A stretch of DNA of 64,000 bases. It comes from CAYZQH01 sp050300015. Lineage in GTDB: Bacteria > Pseudomonadota > Gammaproteobacteria > Pseudomonadales > Cellvibrionaceae. The translations under genes were made by a program, and so were the position numbers. How positions within the stretch are numbered: position 1 is the stretch's first letter; every line of letters begins with the position of its first letter. Below, in pieces: positions 54,177 to 63,227 of the stretch. Location: the NCBI GenBank assembly GCA_050300015.1, contig JBNKWZ010000014.1, positions 30,254-94,253 on the forward strand, given 5' to 3'. Below the pieces are notes generated by a model. That model was not told the origin of the DNA and ran no database searches. It worked only from the letters and a program-made list of their open reading frames with translations.

Positions 54177-56285
54177 TTGCACACCACTGTGAAAGCACGC
54201 GCAGGCAAAACTTGGGTAACGGCACTGACCGCACTGGTGATCAGTGCTGGGGCGAGCGCGCGCAGTTGGTTTGACGACGACCCACCCTCCACCGTGCAGG
54301 ACCTGCGCTACGGCGTAGCCCTATACCAACACTATCAAGATAAAAACCTAGAGGCCCTTGCCGAACTCATGGTGGCCGAGGCCAATGGCGGTATTCAAGG
54401 CCACGGCGATAACCCCGAGATTATGAAAGGCGGCTTTTACCTCGCCTACGGCATGAAGTACTCAGCAGGCTCTATTTTTGAACGGCTACTGGACCAAAAC
54501 CGCCCCGTCCGCACTCGCGATGCCGCCTGGTATTTTTTGGCGCGGCTGCACTACCTACAAAAAGACTTTTGGGGCGCGGAAGAAAACCTCGCGTTACTCA
54601 GCGACTCCCCGGTTAAACGTCTCGCCACCGAGTCCGATGTACTGCGCTTTAACATCGCCGTACAAACCCAAAATTACGACGAGGCCATTCAGTTAATGAA
54701 GGCCGACACCCTTAAAAACTCCGACTGGTTGCCCTACCTCTACTACAACCTGGGTGCGGCCTACAGTCGCGAACAGCGCTGGCGGGATGCCGCCAAAACC
54801 TTTGCCGTGCTCACCAATATGCGTGAACGCAGTGACGAACATTTAGCCCTTTACGACAAAGCCATGACCGCCGAGGGCTACGCCAACCTATTTAACGACA
54901 ATTTTCGCGGCGCCATTCGGGGCTTTAAAAAGGTACGCCTGGAAAGCCCCTTGGCCAGTCGCGCCCTATTAGGTTATGGCTGGGCCGCGTACGAGCTGGA
55001 AGACTACAACCAAGCGTTACAGCCCTGGCAAGTGCTTGCCAAGCGAGCCGTGGTCGATGAAAACGTACAAGAAGCCTGGATTGCCATTCCCACCGTGTAC
55101 GAAAAACTGGGCTATGCCAGCGTAGCGTTAGAGCAATATCGCACAGCCGAGGCAGCCTACGAACAAGAGATCGCACGCCTGGACCAAACCATCGAAAGCC
55201 TTGAAGGCAACGCCATTCGCCAGGCGCTAAACATTGACCGCAGCCGCGACTTCGACTGGTTGGATTACGCCAAAACCAACGCCATGGAGCCAGAGCTGGT
55301 TTACCTCATCCGCCTGTTCTCACAAGATCGCTTCTTGCGCAACGTGCAAGAGCTGCGCGATTTGCTGGCCATACAAACCAACCTACAAGAGTGGCAAACA
55401 AAACTTACGCTTTATCGCGCCATGCTGGATGAACGCGAAGCCAACCGCGCCCAAGAGCTCGACTACCTGCAACAAGAGGGCATTGCCGACAAAATTAAAG
55501 CCCTTGAGGCGGCCCTTGAGGCGCAAACCAACACCATCGCCCGCCTACGCGAGAACAATGACTTTTTGTCCCTGGTGGCCGCCCATGAAATCCCCCGGCG
55601 TGACCGTATTTTAAACGCCGAGGCCAACGCCCGGCGCCTGGCACAGGGCGGCAAACTGACGAACCTCGCCATCACCCCGGAAGACCTCGAAACCCTAACC
55701 CAAACCCTGCGTATCCATAAGGGCGTATTGATTTGGCAAGCCGCCGAAATGAGCGAGGTTCGCTTAAAGCACGCACAAACCATCGCCGATGACATTTTTG
55801 AGACCTTGGCCGAGATTCAAGCCACCCACAAGCGGGTAGTAAATATTGTCTCGCGCGGGCTAGACCTTGCACCCTACCGCGCGCAAATTACTGAGGCCGA
55901 GAGCAAGCTCACCTGGCAACTTACCAGTACCGAACTTGCCATTCTTACCCAACAAGACGCCTTAAGAGACCAAGTGCGCGGCACCTTGCAAGAAGAGCGC
56001 GACCGTTTAGTGCACTACTTAGGTCAGGCACGCCTCGCCACTGCACGCATCTTGGATGCCGCCTCGCAAGACATCATGAACACCGACCCTAAAGCCACAC
56101 CGGCCGAAGAAACGGGCAATAGCGACAAAGGCAAAAAAGGCGATGCGCCCATAAACCAAAACCCGCCCATTAGCGCCGAAGAAACGGGTGAAACCAACAC
56201 CGAAGTGATGGACACCCCCCCTAGTGCCGCGGACCGGGATGCAGACAACCACTCAACCAGCTCCGAGGAGGCGCCCAATGCATAA
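54177..56285 (+). CDS. Large periplasmic TPR and coiled-coil protein
   Basis: 702 residues from a TTG; a GTG at 54189 gives a more typical signal peptide (TWVTALTALVISAGASA). Residues about 30-350 contain TPR-like pairs with alternating aromatic and Ala positions (YYNLGAAYSREQRWRDAAKTF; ALLGYGWAAYELEDYNQAL). From about 350 to 600 long coiled-coil helices dominate (EREANRAQELDYLQQEGI, then KALEAALEAQTNTIARL). The last roughly 70 residues are acidic and disordered. Resembles the large TPR scaffold proteins of Myxococcus Glt-type machines in architecture only. Coupled to the next gene by overlap. Confidence 0.75.
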   Translation: MHTTVKARAGKTWVTALTALVISAGASARSWFDDDPPSTVQDLRYGVALYQHYQDKNLEALAELMVAEANGGIQGHGDNPEIMKGGFYLAYGMKYSAGSIFERLLDQNRPVRTRDAAWYFLARLHYLQKDFWGAEENLALLSDSPVKRLATESDVLRFNIAVQTQNYDEAIQLMKADTLKNSDWLPYLYYNLGAAYSREQRWRDAAKTFAVLTNMRERSDEHLALYDKAMTAEGYANLFNDNFRGAIRGFKKVRLESPLASRALLGYGWAAYELEDYNQALQPWQVLAKRAVVDENVQEAWIAIPTVYEKLGYASVALEQYRTAEAAYEQEIARLDQTIESLEGNAIRQALNIDRSRDFDWLDYAKTNAMEPELVYLIRLFSQDRFLRNVQELRDLLAIQTNLQEWQTKLTLYRAMLDEREANRAQELDYLQQEGIADKIKALEAALEAQTNTIARLRENNDFLSLVAAHEIPRRDRILNAEANARRLAQGGKLTNLAITPEDLETLTQTLRIHKGVLIWQAAEMSEVRLKHAQTIADDIFETLAEIQATHKRVVNIVSRGLDLAPYRAQITEAESKLTWQLTSTELAILTQQDALRDQVRGTLQEERDRLVHYLGQARLATARILDAASQDIMNTDPKATPAEETGNSDKGKKGDAPINQNPPISAEETGETNTEVMDTPPSAADRDADNHSTSSEEAPNA

Positions 56286-59190
56286 GGCCCGCACCCCTCA
56301 AGGTTTGAGTCAACGCACGCAGGCCCTCGTCCAACGAATGGCGCTTGCCACATTGTTGGCCGCGAGCGTGCAAGGTTGCAGCATTGTGCTTGAAGATGTG
56401 GCCGATCTGGGCCCCACCTTGGCCGATCTACAACCCGCCATTTTGCCCGAGGTGCGCGCGCCCATTGCCAGCACCGACCTCAACACCATTGAGGCCAGCT
56501 ACCAAAGCGCCTTGGCGGTCACCGAAGACCCAGCCCTACGCCAACAGATTTTAGTGCGTTTGGCCGACATTCAAATGGTGAAGGGCGAGCACAACCAATA
56601 TGAGGTGATCGACCAAGCCACCAACTTTGACGACGCCATCGCCCAGTACAACAGCCTGCTCGCCGCCGAAGACACCCCCTTAGATGCCGCCACCGACGAG
56701 CGTTTGCTGTACCGTTTGGCCAAGGCCTACGCGCTGGATGCGCGCATGGCCGAATCCAACCAGGCTCTCACCCAATTGGTCACGCGCTACCCCAACTCGC
56801 CTTACGTGAGCGAAGCACAATTTCGCATGGCCGAATATGCCTTTACCGAGGGCGACTACCCTAAAGCCCGCAGCCTCTACCAAGATGTGGTGGCCGCAGG
56901 TGACTCCACGCCGTTTTACATCAACGCCTTGTACATGGTGGGTTGGGCCGAATTTAAAGACAACCAAATGCCAGAGAGCATTACCGCCTTCACCCAGGTG
57001 TTAGACCATCTGATCCCCGAGGGTGCCACCTTGGAGGATCTACCCGATGCCAAGCGCAGCCTGGTAAAAGACACCTTGCGGGTAATGGGCATTACCTTCA
57101 GCTATATGGACGGCGCACAAACCATCTCAGACACTTACGCCACCTTGGGCGAGCGTCATTACCAACATATGCTGTACAGCCAATTGGGTGAGTTCTACCT
57201 CTCCAAAGAGCTCTACACCGAGGCCGCCAGTACCTACGACACCTATATCACCACCTTCCCCGAAAACACTCGCGGGCCCGAGTTTGCCCTGCAACGCTTA
57301 GAGGTGCTCAAACAAGGTGGCATGGGTGATGAGGTGCTCGCCGGCAAAGAGGCCTACGTGGCGCGCTTTGGCCCTGCGGGGGATTACTGGGCAAACCTAG
57401 ATGAGACCGAGCGCGAGACGCAAATTAAACCCACCCTCGCCATCTTTTTAGATGAGCTTTCCAGCTTTTATCACGCCAAGGCTCAGGCCCTGGTGGCAGC
57501 ACAACAGGACTATGACGCCAAGCGCAAAGCTGGCAACAAAAAGGTGAAAAAGCCCGACCCGGCAAGGCCCGCATTTTTACAAGCGGCCAACTACTACCAG
57601 CAATTTATCGACGTGTTTCCCCAACACGCCACTGTGGGCGAAAAAGCCTTCTTAATGGGGGAAGCCTATGTGGATGCAGGCGAGCTTGAGTCAGCCGTTG
57701 CCACTTACCAAAAAGTGGCGTTTGAATGGGTGGACCTCACTTTTGGCGCGCGCGCCGGTTACAACGCCATTGTGACCTTGAGTGATTTAATCCAAACCGA
57801 GCAAGACGAGCTTATGCTCGCGCAAATGCGCGCACAAAAAACCCAAATGGCCATCGACTTTGCGGATTTTTACCCAGGCGAGCCTCAGGCCGCCCCGGTG
57901 CTTGCCGAGGCCGCAAACACCCTGTTTGCCGCCAACGAGTTTGAGCGCGCCTACCCCTTGGCCGTGCGCATTACCGAGTGGACACCCGCCCCGGAGATCG
58001 CCCTGCGAAAGACCGCGTGGTTGATCATTGCTCACATTCACTTTGATAAAGCCGAATACGCCCAAGCTGATGCCGCCTACCGCGAAGTGCTAGCACGGCT
58101 CGCGCCAGATTCACCCGAGCGCGCCTCGGTGACCGAGCGCATTGCTGCAAGCCTGTTCCAAGGTGCAGAGCAAATGGTGGCCGCCGGCGAGATGGATGCC
58201 GCCATCAATCAGTTTCTCTCCATTGAGGCCGTGGCCCCCGGGCATGAGATTGCCATTAAAGGTCAGTACGAGGCAGGCAACTACTACATGGAGCAAAAAA
58301 ATTGGCAAGCCGCCGAGGGCTTATTCAGCCGTTTTCGCACGCGCTACCCCAATCACGCTTTAAGCAATACCCTCGCGCCTAAGTTTGCGGTGATTTACCA
58401 AGAATTAGAAATGTGGGATTTGGCCGCTGGTGCCTTAACCACCATGGCACAAAACGCCGAGGACCCAGACACCAAACGTCAAACCCTGTATCTGGCCGCC
58501 GAGCTGTATCAAAAATCTGGGCGCACGGCTGAGGCCATGACGGCGTACCAAAATTACTTAAAGGCCTACCCCGAGCCTTTTGATTTGGCCACCGAGGCGC
58601 GCTACCAACTGCTGCAAATGGCCACCGCGCAAGGCAGCCGCAAGCAGCACAATTATTGGCTCACGCAATTGATCGAAGCCGACAAAAAAGCCGGCAGCCA
58701 AACCACCGAGCGGGCCCATTATTTGGCCGCCTCTGCCAGTGCCGAGTTTGCCTTAGAAGAATTCAACCGCTTTGAATCCATTAAACTCACCCTACCCATT
58801 AAAAAGAGCCTGGGGCAAAAGAAAAAGGCCCTTGAGCGCACGCTGGATGCCTACAAAAAAGTGATTGATTACGGCGTAGGGGAATTTGTCACTGAAGCGA
58901 ATTACCGTATTGGGAATGTTTACTCTCAACTGAGCCGCGACCTACTCAACTCCGAGCGCCCAAAAGGCTTAGACGATTTGGCCATGGAACAATACGAAAT
59001 TTTGCTGGAAGAACAAGCCTACCCCTTTGAGGAAAAGTCCATCGACTTACTTGCCGCCAACGCCGAGCGCGCCTGGGATGGCTTTTATGACGACTGGGTT
59101 AAACGCAGTTTGAAAGAGCTGGCCAAATTATTGCCTGCACGCTATGGCAAGCAAGAAACCACCGCTGAGGTTAGCCATGGCTTACATTAA
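56278..59190 (+). CDS. Very large TPR lipoprotein
   Basis: 970 residues from the ATG at 56278, with GAGGAGG 6 bases upstream. Signal peptide ends AASVQGC (Cys34). The chain is TPR-like repeats almost throughout: RLAKAYALDARMAESNQAL, FRMAEYAFTEGDYPKARSL, FLMGEAYVDAGELESAVATY, YEAGNYYMEQKNWQAAEGLF, and others. A lipidated TPR scaffold of this size probably spans the periplasm to the outer membrane. Its ATG overlaps the previous stop, and its end overlaps the next lipoprotein gene by 14 bases. Likely interacts with the neighbouring TPR proteins. Confidence 0.8.
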   Translation: MHKARTPQGLSQRTQALVQRMALATLLAASVQGCSIVLEDVADLGPTLADLQPAILPEVRAPIASTDLNTIEASYQSALAVTEDPALRQQILVRLADIQMVKGEHNQYEVIDQATNFDDAIAQYNSLLAAEDTPLDAATDERLLYRLAKAYALDARMAESNQALTQLVTRYPNSPYVSEAQFRMAEYAFTEGDYPKARSLYQDVVAAGDSTPFYINALYMVGWAEFKDNQMPESITAFTQVLDHLIPEGATLEDLPDAKRSLVKDTLRVMGITFSYMDGAQTISDTYATLGERHYQHMLYSQLGEFYLSKELYTEAASTYDTYITTFPENTRGPEFALQRLEVLKQGGMGDEVLAGKEAYVARFGPAGDYWANLDETERETQIKPTLAIFLDELSSFYHAKAQALVAAQQDYDAKRKAGNKKVKKPDPARPAFLQAANYYQQFIDVFPQHATVGEKAFLMGEAYVDAGELESAVATYQKVAFEWVDLTFGARAGYNAIVTLSDLIQTEQDELMLAQMRAQKTQMAIDFADFYPGEPQAAPVLAEAANTLFAANEFERAYPLAVRITEWTPAPEIALRKTAWLIIAHIHFDKAEYAQADAAYREVLARLAPDSPERASVTERIAASLFQGAEQMVAAGEMDAAINQFLSIEAVAPGHEIAIKGQYEAGNYYMEQKNWQAAEGLFSRFRTRYPNHALSNTLAPKFAVIYQELEMWDLAAGALTTMAQNAEDPDTKRQTLYLAAELYQKSGRTAEAMTAYQNYLKAYPEPFDLATEARYQLLQMATAQGSRKQHNYWLTQLIEADKKAGSQTTERAHYLAASASAEFALEEFNRFESIKLTLPIKKSLGQKKKALERTLDAYKKVIDYGVGEFVTEANYRIGNVYSQLSRDLLNSERPKGLDDLAMEQYEILLEEQAYPFEEKSIDLLAANAERAWDGFYDDWVKRSLKELAKLLPARYGKQETTAEVSHGLH

Positions 59191-59839
59191 ATTTGCGCGC
59201 CTGGCACAGGCATTTGCCTTAATCGCACTGTTAAGTGCCTGCGGCGCTATGCCCAAAAAAGACACTTCTGAACAACCTACGGCAGAAGGCCAAACAGAAA
59301 CGGAGGCCTTTGTCGCCATTCCCAACCCTTACCTGGCACAAAAAAACAACGCCCCCGAGGCGGCACGCAAGCCCTTTAATGCCGCCCTTGCGGCCATGCA
59401 AAGTGAAAACTGGGCGGGCGCCCAAACTCTGCTGCAAAACCTCACCGAGACCTACCCCACACTCTCGGGCCCACATGTGAATTTGGGTATTGTGTATTGG
59501 CATCAAAACGCGCTGGAGGCCGCTGAGGCAGAACTCATGCAAGCCATCGCGGTTAACCCGTTCAATAACGATGCCTACAACCAGTTGGGTGTATTGCTAC
59601 GCGAACAAGGCCGTTTTGAAGAAGCCGAAGAGTGGTACCAAAAAGCCCTTAAGGTGTGGCCCCATGCGCCAGTGACCTTAAAAAACCTCGGTATTTTGTA
59701 CGATTTGTATATGGGGCGTTTTGACGAGGCGCTGGCCGCTTACGAATTGGCGTTAAAAGCCGGCGGCGAGCCCAACCAACAATTGCAGGGTTGGATTATC
59801 GACATCAAACGCCGCATGGCCGAGGAGTCAGGCGCATGA
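59177..59839 (+). CDS. TPR lipoprotein
   Basis: 220 residues from the ATG at 59177, with GCTGAGG 6 bases upstream. Lipobox ALLSAC (Cys22). Three to four TPR units follow: VNLGIVYWHQNALEAAEAEL, YNQLGVLLREQGRFEEAEEW, LKNLGILYDLYMGRFDEAL. Overlaps the large TPR lipoprotein and couples to the small secreted protein by ATGA. Resembles PilF-like pilotins in size, which could mean it guides an outer-membrane part. Confidence 0.78.
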   Translation: MAYIKFARLAQAFALIALLSACGAMPKKDTSEQPTAEGQTETEAFVAIPNPYLAQKNNAPEAARKPFNAALAAMQSENWAGAQTLLQNLTETYPTLSGPHVNLGIVYWHQNALEAAEAELMQAIAVNPFNNDAYNQLGVLLREQGRFEEAEEWYQKALKVWPHAPVTLKNLGILYDLYMGRFDEALAAYELALKAGGEPNQQLQGWIIDIKRRMAEESGA

Positions 59840-60171
59840 ACCACCTTCAAGAACTTTGCTTAGGCTCACTCAAACGCACCCGGTTAGCGCTCTTTCTCAT
59901 GGCGATTTTTTGCTCACTTTATGCTCACAGCCAAGAAGAAGGCGTGATTGTGTTAAGTGACACAGTTACCGGAAACCAAGAGCAGCCCAAAGTGTTGTAC
60001 ATTGTGCCCTGGCAAGCTGCGCACGATAACACTATGCTTAAAAAAGCACTGGTGACCAAATTGCAAAACGATGTGTTTGCCCACATCGAACGGCCCGAGC
60101 ACAAACGCCAATTGCAATTGCTCACCGAATTGACCAAGACGGACGCCCCCAGCAAAGACGAATCTTTTTAG
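59836..60171 (+). CDS. Small secreted protein of the TPR/TolQ locus
   Basis: 111 residues from the ATG overlapping the previous stop. Signal peptide RLALFLMAIFCSLYAHSQ. The short mature protein has a central QPKVLYIVPWQ strand and a charged helix (KALVTKLQNDVFAHI). No family recognised. Last gene before the 280-base space that separates the TPR half from the TolQ half of the locus. Confidence 0.7.
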   Translation: MNHLQELCLGSLKRTRLALFLMAIFCSLYAHSQEEGVIVLSDTVTGNQEQPKVLYIVPWQAAHDNTMLKKALVTKLQNDVFAHIERPEHKRQLQLLTELTKTDAPSKDESF

Positions 60172-60248
60172 CGGTTAACCGATGGAAGCGGCTTAAGGCT
60201 TCCTGCGTTACGTGGCGCTATGACACAGTCGCTGTAGTCGGGTGTGCT

Positions 60249-60354
60249 AAAAAGGTATCATCAGTAGGTGCCTTCAATAGAAGGCGTAAAAGGTGGCATG
60301 AGGTGGCATAAAAAAATGTCATCAATAGGTAACATCAAAAAGTGTCATCCAATA
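60249..60354 (+). promoter_or_regulatory. Repeated TCATC motifs in the leader of the TolQ-like operon
   Basis: Three related A-rich units: AAAAAGGTATCATCAGTAGGT at 60249-60269, AAAAAAATGTCATCAATAGGT at 60310-60330 and AAAAAGTGTCATCC at 60337-60350. Between them GGTGGCAT occurs twice. The centre-to-centre distance of the first two is 61 bases, close to six helical turns. They could bind a regulator or be remnants of a short tandem repeat. The TolQ-like gene starts about 100 bases downstream. Confidence 0.45.
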
Positions 60355-60451
60355 TTAATAAACACGTTATGGCAGCCCAATTGATCCCTGCCATACTTAA
60401 AACTTTCTGCTTATATAGAGCAACCACAAGGTTTACGGAGGCCAAACTACC

Positions 60452-61123
60452 ATGGGTTTTTTCAATACCGCAGTCAGCTTTTTCCAAAACGGTGGGCCCT
60501 TTATGTACCCCATCGCGCTGGTACTGGTATTTGGCTTGGCCGTCGCCATTGAGCGTTGGCTATTTTTAACCACCGCCAAAATGTCCAACCGCCGCACCTT
60601 CGACCGCATATTGCCGCTACTAAAGCGCAGAGATTTTAGCGCCGCCTCCGATACGGCGCGTAAATCCAAAGCGCCCATCGGCCAAATTATTGCCGCAGGC
60701 CTGGCACGTATGGCGCAATCGCCCCGCCGCGAAGAAATCGAATACGCCATGGAAGAAGGCGTACTAGAAACCTTGCCACGGCTGGAAAAACGCACCGCCT
60801 ATGTGGCAACACTCGCCAACATTGCCACTTTACTCGGCCTGCTCGGTACTATTATGGGTTTGATTGCCGCCTTTACCGCGGTGGCCAATGCCGACCCCGC
60901 GGAAAAGGCCAACCTGTTGTCACAAAGTATTTCGGTTGCCATGAACACCACCGCCTTCGGCTTAATGGCGGCCATTCCGCTACTGCTGATCCACACCACC
61001 TTGCAAAACAAAACCAATGAGATCATCGACAGCCTAGAGATGGCCGGAGTGAAGTGCCTGAACATTATGGCCAACAGTCTCAGCGCAAAAACCCGTGCGT
61101 CCGACCCCGCCACTAAATCTTAA
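60452..61123 (+). CDS. MotA/TolQ/ExbB family proton channel protein
   Basis: 223 residues, three membrane helices (about 17-35, 116-140, 160-182). The family's central motif is TLANIATLLGLLGTIMGLIAAF, and AMNTTAFGLMAAIPLLL carries the conserved Thr in helix three. GGAGG lies 13 bases before the ATG. Forms with the two ExbD proteins a pentamer-dimer motor that converts proton flow into movement. The AgmX-like gene that follows suggests a gliding-type or other surface machine more than iron uptake. Confidence 0.92.
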   Translation: MGFFNTAVSFFQNGGPFMYPIALVLVFGLAVAIERWLFLTTAKMSNRRTFDRILPLLKRRDFSAASDTARKSKAPIGQIIAAGLARMAQSPRREEIEYAMEEGVLETLPRLEKRTAYVATLANIATLLGLLGTIMGLIAAFTAVANADPAEKANLLSQSISVAMNTTAFGLMAAIPLLLIHTTLQNKTNEIIDSLEMAGVKCLNIMANSLSAKTRASDPATKS

Positions 61124-61145
61124 GCAGCCGTAGGTTTATTCCCTC

Positions 61146-61664
61146 ATGCGCGTTCGCAGACGAGCCAAAGACGAGGCCGATCTCGACATCACGTCCTTTA
61201 TGAATCTGATGATCATATTGGTGCCCGTGTTGTTGATGAGCATGGTGTTCTCCCATGTCACCGTACTGGACTTAAAACTGCCGGATTTGGCAGACGACAG
61301 TGCGCCGGCCGAAGAAGACCCCAAAAACAAAATGCTGGAGGTGGTCATCGAGCCCAACCAGTTTGTGATCAACTACCCCGCGGGCACCCCCTTAAAAACA
61401 GTGCCGCAAAAAGACGGCGCCTACGACTACCCGTTACTATCGGACGTATTGCAAGAGGTTAAACGCCAACTGAAAAACCAAGGCATCGAGAAGCGCGATA
61501 TTTTTATTCTCTCCCAACACAATACCGACTACCAAACCATTGTGAGCACCATGGATACCGTGCGCTCTTTTAAAGCCGTGGTGGCCGCCAACCTGGTGGA
61601 TGCCGAGCTCTTCCCCGAAATTTCCCTCGGTGATGCACCGGTTAAAACGGGGGCCACACCATGA
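61146..61664 (+). CDS. ExbD/TolR family protein with Asn in place of the motor Asp
   Basis: 172 residues; one membrane helix at about 20-40, then a periplasmic domain. The family motif in ExbD has the form TPFIDVMLVL, with a protonatable Asp. Here it reads ITSFMNLMIILVP, so Asn20 sits at that position. The rest aligns with ExbD in form. The next gene has the normal Asp, so the pair may form a heterodimer. Overlaps the next gene by ATGA. Confidence 0.88.
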   Translation: MRVRRRAKDEADLDITSFMNLMIILVPVLLMSMVFSHVTVLDLKLPDLADDSAPAEEDPKNKMLEVVIEPNQFVINYPAGTPLKTVPQKDGAYDYPLLSDVLQEVKRQLKNQGIEKRDIFILSQHNTDYQTIVSTMDTVRSFKAVVAANLVDAELFPEISLGDAPVKTGATP

Positions 61665-62182
61665 AGCAAAACGGACATTCGCGACGCATGTCGCGCAGGC
61701 GTGGTCGCAACGGGAACGTTTCTAAGTTAAACCTGGTCTCACTAATGGACATCTTCACCATCTTGGTGTTCTTCCTGTTGGTGAACTCCTCCGATGTGGA
61801 AGTGTTACAGTCCAATAAAAGTATTAAGCTCCCCGAGTCCGTGGCCGAGAAAAAACCCGAAACCACCGTAGTGGTGATGGTGAGCCAAGAAGACATTTTG
61901 GTGGATGGCCGCGCCGTGGCCAAAACCGCCCTCGCCCAAAAAGTAAAGGGAGACGAACTGCCGAGCCTCAAAAAAGAACTGACCTATTTGGCCGGGCGCA
62001 AACCCTTTACCACGCCAGAAGAAAAGGAAAAGGGCCGCGATGTGACCATCATGGGCGATGCCACCATCCCCTATACTCTACTTAAAAAAATCATGACCAC
62101 CTGTGCCGCCTCTGAGTTTCGCAATATTTCATTGGCAGTAAGCCAAGTGCCCGCGGAAGAACAACCGCAGGAGGCGCCCTAA
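61661..62182 (+). CDS. ExbD/TolR family protein with conserved Asp
   Basis: 173 residues with a strongly basic N-terminus (RRMSRRRGRNGN), one helix that starts NLVSLMDIFTILVFF (Asp30), and a periplasmic domain with LPESVAEKKPETTVVVMVS and ITKKIMTT-like ends. Second of two ExbD genes in tandem; the TAATG junction couples it to the AgmX-like gene. Confidence 0.9.
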   Translation: MKQNGHSRRMSRRRGRNGNVSKLNLVSLMDIFTILVFFLLVNSSDVEVLQSNKSIKLPESVAEKKPETTVVVMVSQEDILVDGRAVAKTALAQKVKGDELPSLKKELTYLAGRKPFTTPEEKEKGRDVTIMGDATIPYTLLKKIMTTCAASEFRNISLAVSQVPAEEQPQEAP

Positions 62183-63135
62183 TGGCTTTGGTGTACACCC
62201 CAGATTTGGAATTACCCTGGAGCAAAACCGCAGAAGACAAACGCTTCTGGCGGGTATTACTGTTGGTGCTCATTCCATTTTTGTTGTTGAGTGTGGCCAT
62301 TCCGCTGATTACCGTGCCCAAGCCGGACCGCGAAGAGCTGGAAAAGCTGCCACCGCAATTGGCACAAGTGGTACTCAAGAAAAAAGAGCTACCCCCTCCT
62401 CCGCCTCCGCCCCCCAAAGAGGAAAAAAAGCCCGAGGAAAAAAAACCTGAGCCTAAACCTGAAGAGAAAAAACCCGAACCCAAGCCCGAAGAGAAAAAGC
62501 CCGAGCCGGAACCCGTGAAGCTGAAAAAAGCTGTGGAGCAGGCCAAGAAATCCGGCGTACTGCAATTTGCCGATGACCTCTCCTCCATGCGCGACGCGCT
62601 GGATGTAAGCGATTTGAAAACCGAATCCCAAAGCCTCACCCGCGCCAAGGGTGAAGCCGCCAAAGTGGATCGCAATGTGGTCTCCAGCGGTGCCAAGGCC
62701 AAAAGTGGCGGCATTAACACCGCCTCACTCAGTCGCGATACCGGTGGCGTGGCCCTCTCCGGCCGCGAAAGCACCACGGTGGAAAGCACCTTGGAAGAAG
62801 TGGATGATGCGATCGCGAATGCGCGCAACAGCAGCCGCGAGAAAACCTACCGCTCCGAACAAGGCATTAAACAAAAACTGGATGCCGCCAAAAGCCGTAT
62901 CTACAGCATCTACAACCGCGCCTTACGCAAAAACCCTACCCTGCAAGGCAATGTGGAATTTAAACTCGTGATCGAACCCGACGGCAGTGTCTCCGATGCC
63001 TCCATCGTCTCCAGCGAACTCAACGATCCTGCCCTAGAACGCAAACTACTCGCGGCCATTCGGTTGATTAATTTTGGGGCGTCGGATGTGTTAAGGACGA
63101 CGTTGAATTATTCTTATGGGTTTTTGCCGTATTGA
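62182..63135 (+). CDS. AgmX/TonB-like energy transducer
   Basis: 317 residues. A cytoplasmic start, one helix at about 24-46 (WRVLLLVLIPFLLLSVAIPL), then a Pro/Lys/Glu segment at about 70-115 with eight consecutive Pro followed by repeats of PKPEEKKPE, as in periplasm-spanning TonB-type proteins. A central polar region precedes the C-terminal domain with IYNRALRKNPTLQGNVEFKL and IEPDGSVSDASIVSS, typical of the AgmX/PglI C-terminal domain. Probably carries force from the motor to outer-membrane partners. No TonB-dependent receptor is nearby. DNA repeats at 62440-62515 could slip. Confidence 0.82.
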   Translation: MALVYTPDLELPWSKTAEDKRFWRVLLLVLIPFLLLSVAIPLITVPKPDREELEKLPPQLAQVVLKKKELPPPPPPPPKEEKKPEEKKPEPKPEEKKPEPKPEEKKPEPEPVKLKKAVEQAKKSGVLQFADDLSSMRDALDVSDLKTESQSLTRAKGEAAKVDRNVVSSGAKAKSGGINTASLSRDTGGVALSGRESTTVESTLEEVDDAIANARNSSREKTYRSEQGIKQKLDAAKSRIYSIYNRALRKNPTLQGNVEFKLVIEPDGSVSDASIVSSELNDPALERKLLAAIRLINFGASDVLRTTLNYSYGFLPY

Positions 63136-63227
63136 TTGGGTTTGGCCGTTGGCCGGGGGCTCTATGTTTAGCCCCAAGTTAGAACAAAAGACTTATATAA
63201 AAACAATAATATTAGAAGACTAGGTTT
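63136..63227. terminator. Region after the AgmX-like gene with a weak terminator-like hairpin
   Basis: GGGGCT (63156-63161) and AGCCCC (63170-63175) can pair, 20 bases after the stop. No T tract follows. The rest is AT-rich and unremarkable. Confidence 0.35.

Noticed and set aside
60452..63135. Standard TonB-ExbB-ExbD iron-uptake system
   Set aside because: Two ExbD genes, an AgmX-type C-terminal domain and TPR lipoproteins upstream, with no TonB-dependent receptor, fit a different machine better.
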